Positions 1 through 9,210 are shown, counted from the stretch's first letter. The stretch is 64,000 bases of DNA from Trinickia acidisoli (GCF_017315725.1 NZ_JAFLRG010000002.1:1550001-1614000); one strand, 5' to 3'. Notes: generated by a model from the sequence alone, not told the origin. Numbers and translations: made by a program.

Positions 1-2799
1 CGCCGCGGGCCACAACATCGTCTCGCCGCTGATCGTCTGCACTTCGCCGTTGGGGTCGGCGAACGTCGCTTCGAGTTGAAGCGCTTTCGGTACCCGAACG
101 TGCGGCAGATTCTTCAGCGTAATCGAACCCGATCCATTGCGATCGAGCGTCACGGGCTCTTTGTCGGCGATGAGCTTCGACGAATCGTCGTCGGCTTGCG
201 CGTCGGTTTGCGATTCGTCGTCGGACGGGGACGACGTCGCACCGTCCTGCGGCTTGACGTATGGTTCGAAACTAAAGTCGGGGTACGTATCGGCAAATGA
301 AGGCGACGTCGTTCGCATCAGCGCAGAGACTTGCACCGGCAAACCCGCCGCGCCGCCGCCCGACGTGTAGTCGATCTGCAACGTCAGCGGCGCTTGCTTG
401 GCGGCGACGAGCGGATGGGCCTTTTCGTCGCGCACGCCGATCGAGCCTTTGAAGACGGGCAGGCGAAACTCTTCGACGCGGAAGCTGCCCGAGTCGTAGC
501 TGTTGGCCGGCGAGTCGTCTTCGTCACCCGCACCACCGCTGTTGGTGGCCGCTGCGTCGCTGCTGAGCTTGCCGTCGTCGAGCGACACGTCGTACTCGCC
601 GAGCTTGGCCGCCGCCGGAATCGCGAACGTCGAGTCCGCCGTATGATCGGCGGCCCACTTGAGCGGGAAATGCCACGTTTGTCCGCTGCCGAGGTGACGA
701 ATCGTCAGGCGGGTGGGGTAGGTCTTCGGAAATGCGAGACCGTGCATCGTTTCGACGCGAACGAAGTGCTTCATCGAAACGGTCTCGCCCGCGCGCAACA
801 GCGTGCGATCGAATACGGTATGGACGCGCACCGTCCGCTCGAGACTCGTATCGGTCGGCACGTTGAAGCGCCACGCTTCGATGCCGCGATTCCAATCCGA
901 GCGCACGAAGGCCATGTCGTGCCCCGTCTTCGGATCGTCGACGCGTGCCGACACGAAAAAGCCCTCGAAGCTGCCGTCCTTGCATTGGGCACGCGCCGTG
1001 AGCGGGCCGTCGATGGTCAAAAGCCCGTGCGCATCCGTCTTGCCCGCTGCGATTTGCGCACCGTTGCAGTCGCTGACGCGCACGTCGGCGTTGGGTACGG
1101 GATCGCCTTTATCGAGCGTCGTCACCCAAACGACGCTGTTCTCGCGCCCCTGCTTCAAATGAACGCCGAGGTTCGTCACGAGCACCGCTGTGCGCACGTA
1201 CATCGGCGCCTGCTTGCCCAGCAGCGAAGCGCCGAGCGCGGGCGACGAAAGCTCGATGACGTAAAAACCCGGCTTCGCGATCGGTACGCCGACGACTTCG
1301 AACGGTCGCAGCGTCTTGGGATCGGCCTTCGGCAGCGTCAACGTTTGGACGCCCGGCAGACCTGCCAACAACGACAGCGAGCGCACGTCGATGCCGGGAT
1401 TCTTCGGGTTGTCGTTCGAAGGCTGCTCGGTGTCGTGCACGATCACGGGATGCGGATTGTGCTGAAGCACCGCCGGCATCTCCGCGTTGATCTCGTTGCG
1501 CGTCATCGTAAAGCTGTCGAATCGATCGACGTCGCGCATCCAGCGGCGAATGTTCGTATCGGAATCGATGCGAAGCGTCGTGAACTGCGCCGTCCCCGCA
1601 TTCAGGCCCATGATGTGCAGGTCCGCTTCGACGTTGCGCAACGTCACCGGCACGAGTGCGGGCATACCGGGCTCGGCAAACCGCTCGATGATGCCGAACG
1701 TGCCCGACGCAAATTTTGCGAGCGGGGGCAGCGGCGCCGTCGTCGTCTTCAACGGGAACAAATCGGCGTTCGTCAGCGCACGGCCGCTGACGTCCTTCAG
1801 ATTCGGCGGCAGCACGATCGTCAAGTCGGCACGCTCGGGCAGCGGCGCGGCGAACTGAACCGCATCGGTTTGCGGGTCCTTGTCGTCGTCGGCAAACTTG
1901 GGCTTGATCTCGCCGTCGGGCCCTTTGATGCGAACCTTCTCGGCATCGGCGCGCGAGATGGGCGCGTTGAATTCCAAGCGAAGCGGGCGCAACGGCGTGC
2001 ACGGTGCTTTCGCGTTTTCGCGCTCGCAGGTGAAATTGACTGCGAATGGGTTGCGCACTGAGAAATCGAAGCGGCGCTCGACGTCGTTCGCGATGCCGCT
2101 CGGGCTCGCGACGCCCTTGCCGTAAACGAGCTGCGCCTTCGTACCGGATGGCAAGGCTTGCTGGCACTGCAGCGTCAGCACGCGCGCCGCTTCCTTTTGC
2201 AGATCGAAGTTCTTGAGCAACGCCTTGCGCGTCGAGGCGTCGACGTCTTTCACGGGAATACGGTTGCCCAGGGAGCTCGATTCGCACCAGATATGTTCGA
2301 GAACCGAGGCATCGGTGGCCGGCCCGTTCAAGTACAAAAGAAACGCTTGGTTTTCTTCGATTTGCCCGCCGTATGGCTCGATGCGCTGAACGAACGGGCC
2401 ACCCGTTTGAAATGCGTAGTGCTTCGGCCCCGTGAGCACCGCGCCGGCCGACGTTTTCAAGCCGTCTTTCAAATCGACGGCGCATGCCACGCCCGGGGGA
2501 AGATCGGCAGCGAAATCCCAGGCCCACGTTTTATCGTCGATCCAACGCGACTGGCCCGCGCTTGCCGATGGGTCGTTGCACTTGATCGCAGCCGGCGCCG
2601 GTAAATTAGGCGCGCCGAACGCGACCATCGGCGCGTCGAACTTCACGACGACCTGACGTACTTTCGTTACCTTGCCTTGCGGCGATACGCTCGTGATGCG
2701 CGCCGCATCGGCGCGCCACGTCGTTGCAGCAAGCAGCCCCAATACCGCAACAGTCGCGGCCACCCATTTATTCGTTCGTTTGATCGCGCTGCGTCGCAT
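1..2799 (-). CDS. Alpha-2-macroglobulin-like protein, N-terminal part (continues past the left edge)
   Basis: The frame is open from an ATG at 2799 to the window edge, giving 933 codons and no stop, so only the N-terminal part is visible. Residues 1-32 form a signal peptide (MRRSAIKRTNKW, hydrophobic core, ADA), so the product is exported. Successive beta-rich, macroglobulin-like segments follow (VSPQGKVTKVRQVVVKFD, then LRLEFNAPISRADAEKV), and further on an MG2-like stretch (RVHTVFDRTLLRAGETVSMK). This fits the large bacterial periplasmic alpha-2-macroglobulins of the YfhM/YfaS type, which are thought to trap foreign proteases. The thioester region, which separates the subtypes, would lie beyond the edge. 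A GGGAG/GAGG purine stretch precedes the ATG. All other long frames in this stretch lack domain sense. Confidence 0.88.
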   Translation of the reverse strand, partial: MRRSAIKRTNKWVAATVAVLGLLAATTWRADAARITSVSPQGKVTKVRQVVVKFDAPMVAFGAPNLPAPAAIKCNDPSASAGQSRWIDDKTWAWDFAADLPPGVACAVDLKDGLKTSAGAVLTGPKHYAFQTGGPFVQRIEPYGGQIEENQAFLLYLNGPATDASVLEHIWCESSSLGNRIPVKDVDASTRKALLKNFDLQKEAARVLTLQCQQALPSGTKAQLVYGKGVASPSGIANDVERRFDFSVRNPFAVNFTCERENAKAPCTPLRPLRLEFNAPISRADAEKVRIKGPDGEIKPKFADDDKDPQTDAVQFAAPLPERADLTIVLPPNLKDVSGRALTNADLFPLKTTTAPLPPLAKFASGTFGIIERFAEPGMPALVPVTLRNVEADLHIMGLNAGTAQFTTLRIDSDTNIRRWMRDVDRFDSFTMTRNEINAEMPAVLQHNPHPVIVHDTEQPSNDNPKNPGIDVRSLSLLAGLPGVQTLTLPKADPKTLRPFEVVGVPIAKPGFYVIELSSPALGASLLGKQAPMYVRTAVLVTNLGVHLKQGRENSVVWVTTLDKGDPVPNADVRVSDCNGAQIAAGKTDAHGLLTIDGPLTARAQCKDGSFEGFFVSARVDDPKTGHDMAFVRSDWNRGIEAWRFNVPTDTSLERTVRVHTVFDRTLLRAGETVSMKHFVRVETMHGLAFPKTYPTRLTIRHLGSGQTWHFPLKWAADHTADSTFAIPAAAKLGEYDVSLDDGKLSSDAAATNSGGAGDEDDSPANSYDSGSFRVEEFRLPVFKGSIGVRDEKAHPLVAAKQAPLTLQIDYTSGGGAAGLPVQVSALMRTTSPSFADTYPDFSFEPYVKPQDGATSSPSDDESQTDAQADDDSSKLIADKEPVTLDRNGSGSITLKNLPHVRVPKALQLEATFADPNGEVQTISGETMLWPAA

Positions 2800-2883
2800 G
2801 CCTCATGCTCCCAGGCTTGATTGTTTTATCAATTGGGGGCGATTCTAACCGAGTTAAGCGACAGTTCGTATTTGGCGTGGGTG

Positions 2884-2981
2884 ATATCCGACGCGACGCC
2901 TTGCAGCATCCCGATCTGAGCATCGGACAAACGCAACGCGATCTCGAGCGGCTGCACCAAGATTCTGACGATCGACATATG
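2884..2981 (-). pseudogene. Relic of an MFS transporter N-terminus (spinster-like)
   Basis: A short reverse-strand stretch reads SIVRILVQPLEIALRLSDAQ followed by IGMLQGVA. This matches the start of spinster-like MFS transporters, where a phrase of the type ILVEPIKxDLxLSDTQxGLLQGFAF is characteristic. The similarity ends abruptly at both ends and no transporter gene continues in any frame. I read it as a decayed fragment between the macroglobulin and MBL genes; nothing else is recognisable in 2800-3260. Confidence 0.4.
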
Positions 2982-3260
2982 AAAGGACGAAGCAAAGCGT
3001 GGCCATGGAAGCGTCTCCGTGAAAGCGGACATCGATTGCAATGTCCAGTCAGATACGACAATCGGCAACGCGGCACGACATTTCCAATGCCGACGTTTGC
3101 CGTGATCGATGCCTTTCCGGCATCGAACCTTGCGATGCCTAAAAGGCATCATCATAGGTACTGAAAGGCATTGGACAGCATGGATAGAATCCGCCAAAGT
3201 GTCGCCATGTGCCACGACGTTTTTCGGACGATAAAAGCGGCACCGCCTTGGGAGCCATTC

Positions 3261-4142
3261 ATGTCGACACCTTCCGCCATCTACCAGGTCGGCGCAGCCA
3301 CGATTACGCGCGTGACCGAGCAAACGTTCGCCTTCGACGCGGCTCGGCTGTTCCCCGCCCTCGATCCCGCGGTCTTGCGCGCCAACGCGTCATGGCTCGT
3401 GCCCGCGCACGCCGATCACGCGCTCGCATCGGTGCAGTTGAGCGTGCATACGTGGGTCATCCGCCTGGGCGGCCGCGTCATCCTCGTCGATACCGCATGC
3501 GGCAACGGAAAAGACCGGCCGTTCGGCGCGATCTTTCATCAACTGGATACGCCCTATCTCGAACGCTTGGCCGCGGCCGGCGTTCGTCCCGAAGACGTCG
3601 ATCTCGTGCTCATCACGCATCTGCACGTCGATCACGTGGGGTGGAATACGCGCCTCGTCGACGGCAAGTGGATACCCACGTTCCCGAATGCGCGTTACGT
3701 GTTCGCCGCCGCCGAGCGCGCGTTCTACGATTCGCCTGCTGCGGCAAATCGGATGATGGTGTTCGAGGACAGCGTGCTGCCCGTCATCCGCGCCGGCCTG
3801 GTCGATGAGATCGGCGACGAGGGCGGAACGTATCTGCCAGGCATCCGCTTCATTCCGACGCCGGGCCATTGCGTCGGCCACATGTCGATCGAAATCGCTT
3901 CGGAAGGACAGCGCGCCTTGTTTTGGGGCGACGTCGTTCATCATCCGATCCAAGTGCTCGAACCCGACTGGAGCTCGTCGTTTTGCGCCGACCGGGCAGC
4001 GGCCTCGGTCTCGCGCCGTCGCATCTTCGACTATGCGGCCGATCATGACGTCAGCGTGTTTACGTCGCATTTCGCCGGGTCATCCACCGGACGCATCGCA
4101 CGCGACGGCCATGACGGCTTCGTGTGGCGCTTCGCCGCTTAG
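3261..4142 (+). CDS. MBL-fold metallohydrolase
   Basis: The product is a 293-aa metallo-beta-lactamase-fold hydrolase. The metal motif HLHVDHVG lies near residue 120. A later histidine sits in GHCVGHMSIE (about residue 205), the bridging aspartate in WGDVVHHPIQ (about 226), and a terminal SHFAG supplies the last ligand. This layout is shared by the lactonase-like and quorum-quenching-type branch, which hydrolyses lactones or esters with a dinuclear zinc site; the substrate cannot be read. No signal peptide is seen, so it is probably cytoplasmic. The start at 3261 is chosen because GGGAG lies 8 bases upstream; an in-frame extension further upstream has no such site. The LysR gene 38 bp downstream on the same strand is its likely regulator. 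Confidence 0.88.
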   Translation: MSTPSAIYQVGAATITRVTEQTFAFDAARLFPALDPAVLRANASWLVPAHADHALASVQLSVHTWVIRLGGRVILVDTACGNGKDRPFGAIFHQLDTPYLERLAAAGVRPEDVDLVLITHLHVDHVGWNTRLVDGKWIPTFPNARYVFAAAERAFYDSPAAANRMMVFEDSVLPVIRAGLVDEIGDEGGTYLPGIRFIPTPGHCVGHMSIEIASEGQRALFWGDVVHHPIQVLEPDWSSSFCADRAAASVSRRRIFDYAADHDVSVFTSHFAGSSTGRIARDGHDGFVWRFAA

Positions 4143-4180
4143 AATCTGCGCAACGTCACCGCCCAACGGACATTGCCGAC

Positions 4181-5140
4181 ATGCGACAGCCCATCGACGG
4201 CTCACTCGATCTCCTACCGAGCAGCGCACTCGTCGAGTTGCGTCATCTGCGCTATTTCATCGCCGTCGCCGAATCGGGCAGCTTTCGCTTGGCGTCGGAG
4301 CGCATCAACATCACGCAGCCGGCGATCACGCGACAGATTCACGACCTGGAATCGATACTCGGTGCGACGCTGTTCAAGCGCACCGTACGCGGTGTCGAAT
4401 TGACGCTCGCCGGCGAGGTGTACTTGGGCGAAGCGCGTAAAGCCCTTGCAGCCGTACAAGCCGCATCGCTCGCCGTCAAACGCTTCGTGAGAGGCGAGAC
4501 GGGCTCGCTGCGCCTAGGCGTCAACGACAACGCGAGTTGGGACGGCCCCGTTCCGGACGCGCTGCGCGCGCTGCAACGCGACCATCCGCAGCTCGCGATT
4601 CACGTGTCGTCGCTCAATACGCCGCGGCAATACGAAGCGCTGCTCGCAGGCTCGCTCGACGGCGGCTTCGTCTATCTGTTCGGCAATACGCCGGCCGGCA
4701 TCTGCACTCGCGTGCTCGCGACGCATCAAGTCGTGCTCGCAGTGCCCAACGATTGGCCGCTCGCGAAGCGTCGCTCGGTATCGCTCGATGAGTTGCGTGA
4801 CGTGCCGATCGTGTCGTTCCCGCGGCACGTGTACCCCGCTTACTACGACACGCTGATCGCCGCCTGCCGCGAAGGCGGACTCACGCTGCGCGTCACTCAA
4901 GAAGAGCAGACCGAATCGGCGATTCTTTCGCTCGTCTCGGCTGGCATCGGTACCGCGCTCGTCAATTCCGCGAACCGTTCGCGCGCTCCCGCGCGCGTCG
5001 CATTCGTCCCCATCCGGTCGTTTCCATTGCGATTGCCGCTGGCATTTGCCTATCCGCAGACCAACGACAATCCCGCCCTCGCGCGGTTGATCGCCGTGCT
5101 GAAGGCAAACGGCGCGCAGGCCAAGCATGCCGGCCGCTGA
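4181..5140 (+). CDS. LysR-family transcriptional regulator
   Basis: This is a 319-aa LysR-type regulator. The winged helix-turn-helix occupies about residues 18-77 (LRHLRYFIAVAESGSF, then ITQPAITRQIHDLE), followed by the linker helix and a periplasmic-binding-protein-like effector domain. The start at 4181 is preferred to the longer in-frame start at 4124 because the latter would overlap the hydrolase gene and adds non-conserved residues. It lies between the MBL hydrolase and the P450/monooxygenase pair, all on the same strand. A 9-bp-arm inverted repeat just downstream (5185-5210) could be its operator. Confidence 0.92.
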   Translation: MRQPIDGSLDLLPSSALVELRHLRYFIAVAESGSFRLASERINITQPAITRQIHDLESILGATLFKRTVRGVELTLAGEVYLGEARKALAAVQAASLAVKRFVRGETGSLRLGVNDNASWDGPVPDALRALQRDHPQLAIHVSSLNTPRQYEALLAGSLDGGFVYLFGNTPAGICTRVLATHQVVLAVPNDWPLAKRRSVSLDELRDVPIVSFPRHVYPAYYDTLIAACREGGLTLRVTQEEQTESAILSLVSAGIGTALVNSANRSRAPARVAFVPIRSFPLRLPLAFAYPQTNDNPALARLIAVLKANGAQAKHAGR

Positions 5141-5184
5141 TATAGCGCCCGACGTATTTCTTCGTCCATCCGCCTTACCCTCGG

Positions 5185-5210
5185 CATGTTTCAACTCACG
5201 CTGAAACATG
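5185..5210. promoter_or_regulatory. Inverted repeat upstream of the P450 gene
   Basis: CATGTTTCA and TGAAACATG form perfect 9-bp arms around an 8-base spacer. The site lies in the 72-bp to 122-bp gap between the LysR gene and the cytochrome P450 start. It could be an operator for the neighbouring LysR regulator or an RNA hairpin; no T-run follows it, so a terminator is less likely. Confidence 0.5.
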
Positions 5211-5262
5211 AGTGGAAGCGGGCGTCATACACTGCCTCCATATTCCGATTGCCGAGGCACCC

Positions 5263-6468
5263 GTGGCACCCACGACATGCATTACACAGACCGTTCCGGC
5301 CGACCCATTACAAGCCGTCATACACGCCGACCCCTTCCCGTATTACGCGGCGCTTCGAGCACGCGCGCCAATCGTGCGCGACGAAGCGCTGAAGTTATGG
5401 ATCGCGGCGCGTGCACATACGGTACGGGCCGTGCTCGACAATGAAAGACTGACTGTGCGCCCCACGAGCGAGCCGGTACCGCGCGCGATTGCCGGCCAAC
5501 CGGCCGGGGAGGTCTTTGCGCGCCTTGCCCGCATGAACGAGGGAGCCGGCCATCGCATCGCCCGCCAAGCGCTCGTCGCAGGACTCAGCGCGGTGGACGG
5601 CGCAACGGTGTTTCAATCGGCAAGAAAACACGCGGCCTCCACGATCGAGCGATTCAACACAGACGATGCAGCGCTGCTCGATGTCTTGGCCTTCGCGCTG
5701 CCCGTGCGCGTCATCGCCGAGTTGGTAGGGCTATCCGCGCCCAACGGCCTGGAGGCAACCGTTCGGCAATTCGTCGCTTGCCTGTCTCCCACATCCACAC
5801 CCGAAGCGCTTCGCGATGCGCACGATGCCGCATCGAGGCTGCAAACTCAGCTCTATGCGCTGACGCGAAATGCGACAGCCGGGTCGGCATTGGTCGAGCG
5901 CATCGTCGCCGGCGGACTCGCGCGCGAGATCGAACTACCGAACGCATTGGTATCGAACTTGCTCGGGTTGTTCTCGCAAACGTTCGACGCAACGGCCGGG
6001 CTCATCGGCAACGGTGTCGTCACGCTTGCGCGGCACGCAAACGTTGCGGCGCGCCTTGCCGCATCGCCTTCCGATATCCACGCCTTCATACGGGAAGTCG
6101 CTCGCTTCGATCCGCCCGTGCACAACACGCGCCGCTTCGCGCGCGAGACGGTTTGCATCGAAGGCGTAGCGGTGCAGTCCGGCGACTGCGTGCTCGTCCT
6201 ACTAGCTGCGGCGAGCCGCGACGAAGCCGTGTTCGAAGACGCCGAACGCTTCGTGCTCGACCGTGAGGCGCATCCCCTCCCAGGTTTTGGCGCGGGACGT
6301 CATGCGTGCCCCGGAGAAACGATCGCACAGGCGATCGCCGCCGGCATCGTTGCCGAACTCGTTGCGAGCGAATTCGACTTCGCCAATCCCGCGCTGCGTT
6401 GGACCTACAGGCCGTCGTTGAACAGCCGGATACCGAAGTTCGCCTTCGTCGAGAGGAACGCGTCATGA
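5263..6468 (+). CDS. Cytochrome P450
   Basis: This soluble bacterial P450 is about 401 aa from the GTG at 5263. The haem-binding loop FGAGRHACPG carries the cysteine thiolate ligand and fits FGxGxHxCxG. The K-helix ExxR appears as EVAR in FIREVARFDPPVHNTRR. The I-helix segment reads LFSQTFDATAGLIGN, a variant of the usual AGxxTT, so oxygen activation may differ. No membrane anchor is present. A longer in-frame GTG at 5212 abuts the inverted repeat and lacks a ribosome site; 5263 has GAGG five bases upstream, so I prefer it, with moderate certainty. Its stop overlaps the next gene as ATGA, so the two are translationally coupled. The substrate is unknown. Confidence 0.93.
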   Translation: MAPTTCITQTVPADPLQAVIHADPFPYYAALRARAPIVRDEALKLWIAARAHTVRAVLDNERLTVRPTSEPVPRAIAGQPAGEVFARLARMNEGAGHRIARQALVAGLSAVDGATVFQSARKHAASTIERFNTDDAALLDVLAFALPVRVIAELVGLSAPNGLEATVRQFVACLSPTSTPEALRDAHDAASRLQTQLYALTRNATAGSALVERIVAGGLAREIELPNALVSNLLGLFSQTFDATAGLIGNGVVTLARHANVAARLAASPSDIHAFIREVARFDPPVHNTRRFARETVCIEGVAVQSGDCVLVLLAAASRDEAVFEDAERFVLDREAHPLPGFGAGRHACPGETIAQAIAAGIVAELVASEFDFANPALRWTYRPSLNSRIPKFAFVERNAS

Positions 6469-6821
6469 TCGCCGTCATCTTCGAAGTGACGCCCCGAGCA
6501 GGCCACCGCGACGAATATCTCGACATCGCCGCCAGCCTCAAACCGTTGCTCGCCGACATCCCAGGCTTCATTTCCATCGAGCGCTTTCAAAGCCTCAGCA
6601 ACCCCGACAAACTGCTTTCACTCTCGTTTTGGGCGGATGAACAGGCCGTCGCTCAATGGCGCAACATCGAGGCCCATCGCCATGCGCAAGCGCAAGGACG
6701 CGCCTCCGTGTTCGCCGACTATCGTCTGCGTATCGCCGGCGTCGTACGCGACTACGGCATGAACGAACGCGAACAGGCGCCTGGCGACAGCCGGCGCGTT
6801 CATGATCGAGCCGATGATTGA
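6465..6821 (+). CDS. Antibiotic biosynthesis monooxygenase (ABM) domain protein
   Basis: The product is 118 aa with one ABM/dimeric alpha-beta-barrel domain. It opens MIAVIFEVTPRAGHRDEYL; LKPLLADIPGFISIERFQS and LLSLSFWADEQAVAQWR are the signature strands and helix. The family includes cofactor-free quinone-forming monooxygenases and haem-degrading enzymes, but most members are uncharacterised. The ATG overlaps the P450 stop (ATGA) and GAGAGG lies within the P450 end, so expression is coupled. The pair suggests successive oxidation of one small molecule, which is an inference from context. Confidence 0.85.
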   Translation: MIAVIFEVTPRAGHRDEYLDIAASLKPLLADIPGFISIERFQSLSNPDKLLSLSFWADEQAVAQWRNIEAHRHAQAQGRASVFADYRLRIAGVVRDYGMNEREQAPGDSRRVHDRADD

Positions 6822-6866
6822 GCGGGCTGCGGTCTGCATCCGGGTGATGCCTTGTGCGGCACTTTC

Positions 6867-6881
6867 GATAGGAGTCCTATC
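6867..6881. promoter_or_regulatory. Perfect 7-1-7 palindrome with a TAGGA/TCCTA core
   Basis: GATAGGA-G-TCCTATC lies between the convergent ABM and LysR genes. Its core resembles the palindromes at 9198-9210 and 10010-10025. A one-base loop cannot form a stable hairpin, so a protein site is more likely than a terminator; its position at gene ends argues against a promoter role. Confidence 0.35.
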
Positions 6882-6909
6882 TATTCGATGTTGACGCCGT
6901 CGGCCCCGA

Positions 6910-7869
6910 TCAAACCGCCCTCGCTTCCTCGACCCATCCGGAGAGGTTTTCCATTTCCATTTCGTCGGCCTCGATCGCAGGCGGCACGACCGACTTCACG
7001 AAGTCGATGAATGTCTTGACCTTCGCATCGAGATGCCTTCTCGACAGGTAGAGCACGCGAATGCCGTGGCCCGCCAACCTGTGCCGCGGCAACACGCGAA
7101 CCAACTCGCCCGTGCGCAGGCCCTCGAGCGCAGTGGGAATCGGCAAAGGGCCGAGGCCCATTCCCGCTTTGATGGCATCGGCCAATGCGTCGGGCACGTT
7201 GACGACGAACGGCCAAGGCTCCGGCGGACTAAATAGTTCGTGCGACGGGCTGTCGAACATCCACGCTCCTGTCAACACGTTGGGTATTTCGAGCTGCAGA
7301 CAGGCATGCTCCCCGAGATCTCGCACCGTCCGCGGTATGCCTCTCGAATGCAGGTATCGTGGCGATGCACAGAGCACGCAATAGGTCGTGCCGATCTGCT
7401 GCGACACGATGGTGGAGTCGCTCAGTGTGTTCGCGGCGACGATTGCGAGGTCTTGACCTTCGTCGAGCAGATTCGGCACGCGCTGCGCGAGCGTCAATTC
7501 GATCCGCACGTCGGGATAGCGTTCGCGATAGTGTGCGAGCCGCGGCAGCAGATACTTGCGGCCGAAGCCGGTGCTCGCGTGCACGCGCAACCGCCCGGAC
7601 GGATTGACCGCGGCGCCCGCCGCTTCGACTTCGGCTAGATCGACGAGGTCGAGGATGTGCCGGCAATGCTCCATGTAGCGCTTGCCGACCTCTGTCACGG
7701 CGAGCCGCCTCGTGGTGCGATTGAGCAGGCGCGTGCCGAGCTTGGCCTCGAGCGTCGCGATGGCGCGCGACACCTGAGGCGTCGTGACGGAGGCGGCAGC
7801 GGCAGCTTTGGTGAAACTGCCTGCTTCAACCACCTTGACGAACAACCGTATGTTCTCGAGTGTATGCAT
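6910..7869 (-). CDS. LysR-family transcriptional regulator
   Basis: This is a 319-aa LysR-type regulator. The N-terminal winged helix reads LENIRLFVKVVEAGSFTKAA with VTTPQVSRAIATLEAKLG and RLLNRTTRRLAVTE, typical of the CrgA/DmlR-like branch. The effector domain (about residues 90-300) follows. It lies 33 bp downstream of the MFS exporter gene on the same strand and is probably co-transcribed with it. The tight pairing suggests that it controls the exporter or a catabolic function nearby; the effector is unknown. Confidence 0.93.
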   Translation of the reverse strand: MHTLENIRLFVKVVEAGSFTKAAAAASVTTPQVSRAIATLEAKLGTRLLNRTTRRLAVTEVGKRYMEHCRHILDLVDLAEVEAAGAAVNPSGRLRVHASTGFGRKYLLPRLAHYRERYPDVRIELTLAQRVPNLLDEGQDLAIVAANTLSDSTIVSQQIGTTYCVLCASPRYLHSRGIPRTVRDLGEHACLQLEIPNVLTGAWMFDSPSHELFSPPEPWPFVVNVPDALADAIKAGMGLGPLPIPTALEGLRTGELVRVLPRHRLAGHGIRVLYLSRRHLDAKVKTFIDFVKSVVPPAIEADEMEMENLSGWVEEARAV

Positions 7870-7902
7870 GTCTATCGAATCGATTCGATTCGTTTCGATA
7901 CT

Positions 7903-9126
7903 TCAACCATCCACCAGCCCCTGCGCGGCAGCCGTTCGCGCCACCTTGCGGCGTTCCGTCATCAACAAGACCGCCAGCGCGGCAGCCTCGAGCACGCCGC
8001 CTACCCACCCCAGATGCACCGCGCCGTTGTTCGTCAGGGTGTATGCGCCGAGCGCCGAGCCGACGGAAAAGCCGACGTACATGAACGATGCATGGAGCGA
8101 CAGCGTGACCGGCGCAACGCTGACACCGCCCACGCCGATGAGCCGCGTTTGTTGCGGCGCGATGAACCCCCACACCGACATGCCCCAGAGAATGACGGCC
8201 ACGATAACGGGAATGAGCGCGGCTTGCCGCTGGACGTAGGCGTCGATCGCCGACAACGCGACGAACGCCGCAACCAATACCGTCAAGGCGAGCACGATCA
8301 CCCGGTAGTACCCGAGCTTATCGGTCAAACGCCCGCCGAGCACCATGCCGCTCACTGCCGACACGCCCCAGATGAACAGAATGAAACTGGTGGGCGCCCC
8401 GTGCGAGCCTAGCGCTTCGCCCAAGTACTCGGCGATATACGTGTAGACGACGAAGGCACCCATGGCCCAGAACAGCGTCGACATCAGCGCTGTCAGCACA
8501 GCGGGCCGCCGTGCCACTTGCAGGCGCTGGCTCAGCGACGCCGTCGGCAGTCCCTTGCCGAATTCCTTCGACAGCCCGAATACGAGACCGACAGTGCCGA
8601 TCGCGCCGATGACGGCCACGCTGATGAACGTCGTGCGCCAGCCGCCGAAGCTGGCGATGATCGAGCCGATCGGCACGCCGAGCGCGATCGCCACACTCGA
8701 GCCGCCGTTGACGATCGCCAACGCGCGGCCTCGATGCTCGGGCGCGACGATCGAGCCCGCCACCGCATTGGCATTGGGAAGAAACAGCCCAGCGGCGAAT
8801 GAGAGCAGCACACGCGCCCCCATCAATTGATAGAAGCTCGTCGCCCGCCAAGCGAAGAGATTGGCAAGCGTGAATGCGGCAAGGCTGAATATCAGCAGCG
8901 TGCGACGATTCAAGTTGCCGGTCAGCGTCGTCAAAACCGGCGAACTGATCGCGTACGTGAACGCGAAGACCGTCACGAGCAGTCCGGCCATGCCGACACT
9001 CACGGAAAGGTCCTTGGAGATACTCGGCAACAGCGGCGCAATCATGAAACCTTCGGTCGAGAGCGCGAATGCGCCGACCGCCAGCCAATAGAGCGGTCGT
9101 CTCGAGGTGATATGACGTGTTTCCAT
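7903..9126 (-). CDS. MFS transporter, DHA1 (AraJ/drug exporter-like) family
   Basis: The 407-aa inner-membrane protein has about 12 hydrophobic segments. The first is preceded by a short cytoplasmic tail (METRHITSRRPLYW). Conserved exporter features include LLPSISKDLSVSVGMAGLLV after helix 1 and LNRRTLLIFSL at the loop 2-3 motif. The family exports sugars or small toxic compounds using the proton gradient. GGAG precedes the ATG. The TetR gene lies upstream on the same strand, and a 6-1-6 palindrome (9198-9210) sits in the gap, consistent with TetR-type repression of the exporter. It may export the P450/ABM product or the PKS product, which is speculation. Confidence 0.9.
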   Translation of the reverse strand: METRHITSRRPLYWLAVGAFALSTEGFMIAPLLPSISKDLSVSVGMAGLLVTVFAFTYAISSPVLTTLTGNLNRRTLLIFSLAAFTLANLFAWRATSFYQLMGARVLLSFAAGLFLPNANAVAGSIVAPEHRGRALAIVNGGSSVAIALGVPIGSIIASFGGWRTTFISVAVIGAIGTVGLVFGLSKEFGKGLPTASLSQRLQVARRPAVLTALMSTLFWAMGAFVVYTYIAEYLGEALGSHGAPTSFILFIWGVSAVSGMVLGGRLTDKLGYYRVIVLALTVLVAAFVALSAIDAYVQRQAALIPVIVAVILWGMSVWGFIAPQQTRLIGVGGVSVAPVTLSLHASFMYVGFSVGSALGAYTLTNNGAVHLGWVGGVLEAAALAVLLMTERRKVARTAAAQGLVDG

Positions 9127-9197
9127 TACGACTCCACATTAAGAAGACGACCGTTGCATCGAGCATTGCACTCGATGCGTCAAACCGGCCCTCATGA

Positions 9198-9210
9198 TTA
9201 GGACTCCTAA
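9198..9210. promoter_or_regulatory. TTAGGA-C-TCCTAA palindrome upstream of the MFS gene
   Basis: A perfect 6-1-6 palindrome lies 72-84 bp upstream of the MFS start. It shares the TAGGA/TCCTA half-site with the two sites upstream of the tetR-like gene, suggesting a common repressor. The rest of 9127-9359 shows no gene. Confidence 0.45.

Noticed and set aside
331..2061. Long plus-strand frame (576 codons) opposite the macroglobulin gene
   Set aside because: Arg/His/Ala-rich composition without domain sense; it mirrors a minus-strand gene with a signal peptide and recognisable macroglobulin segments.
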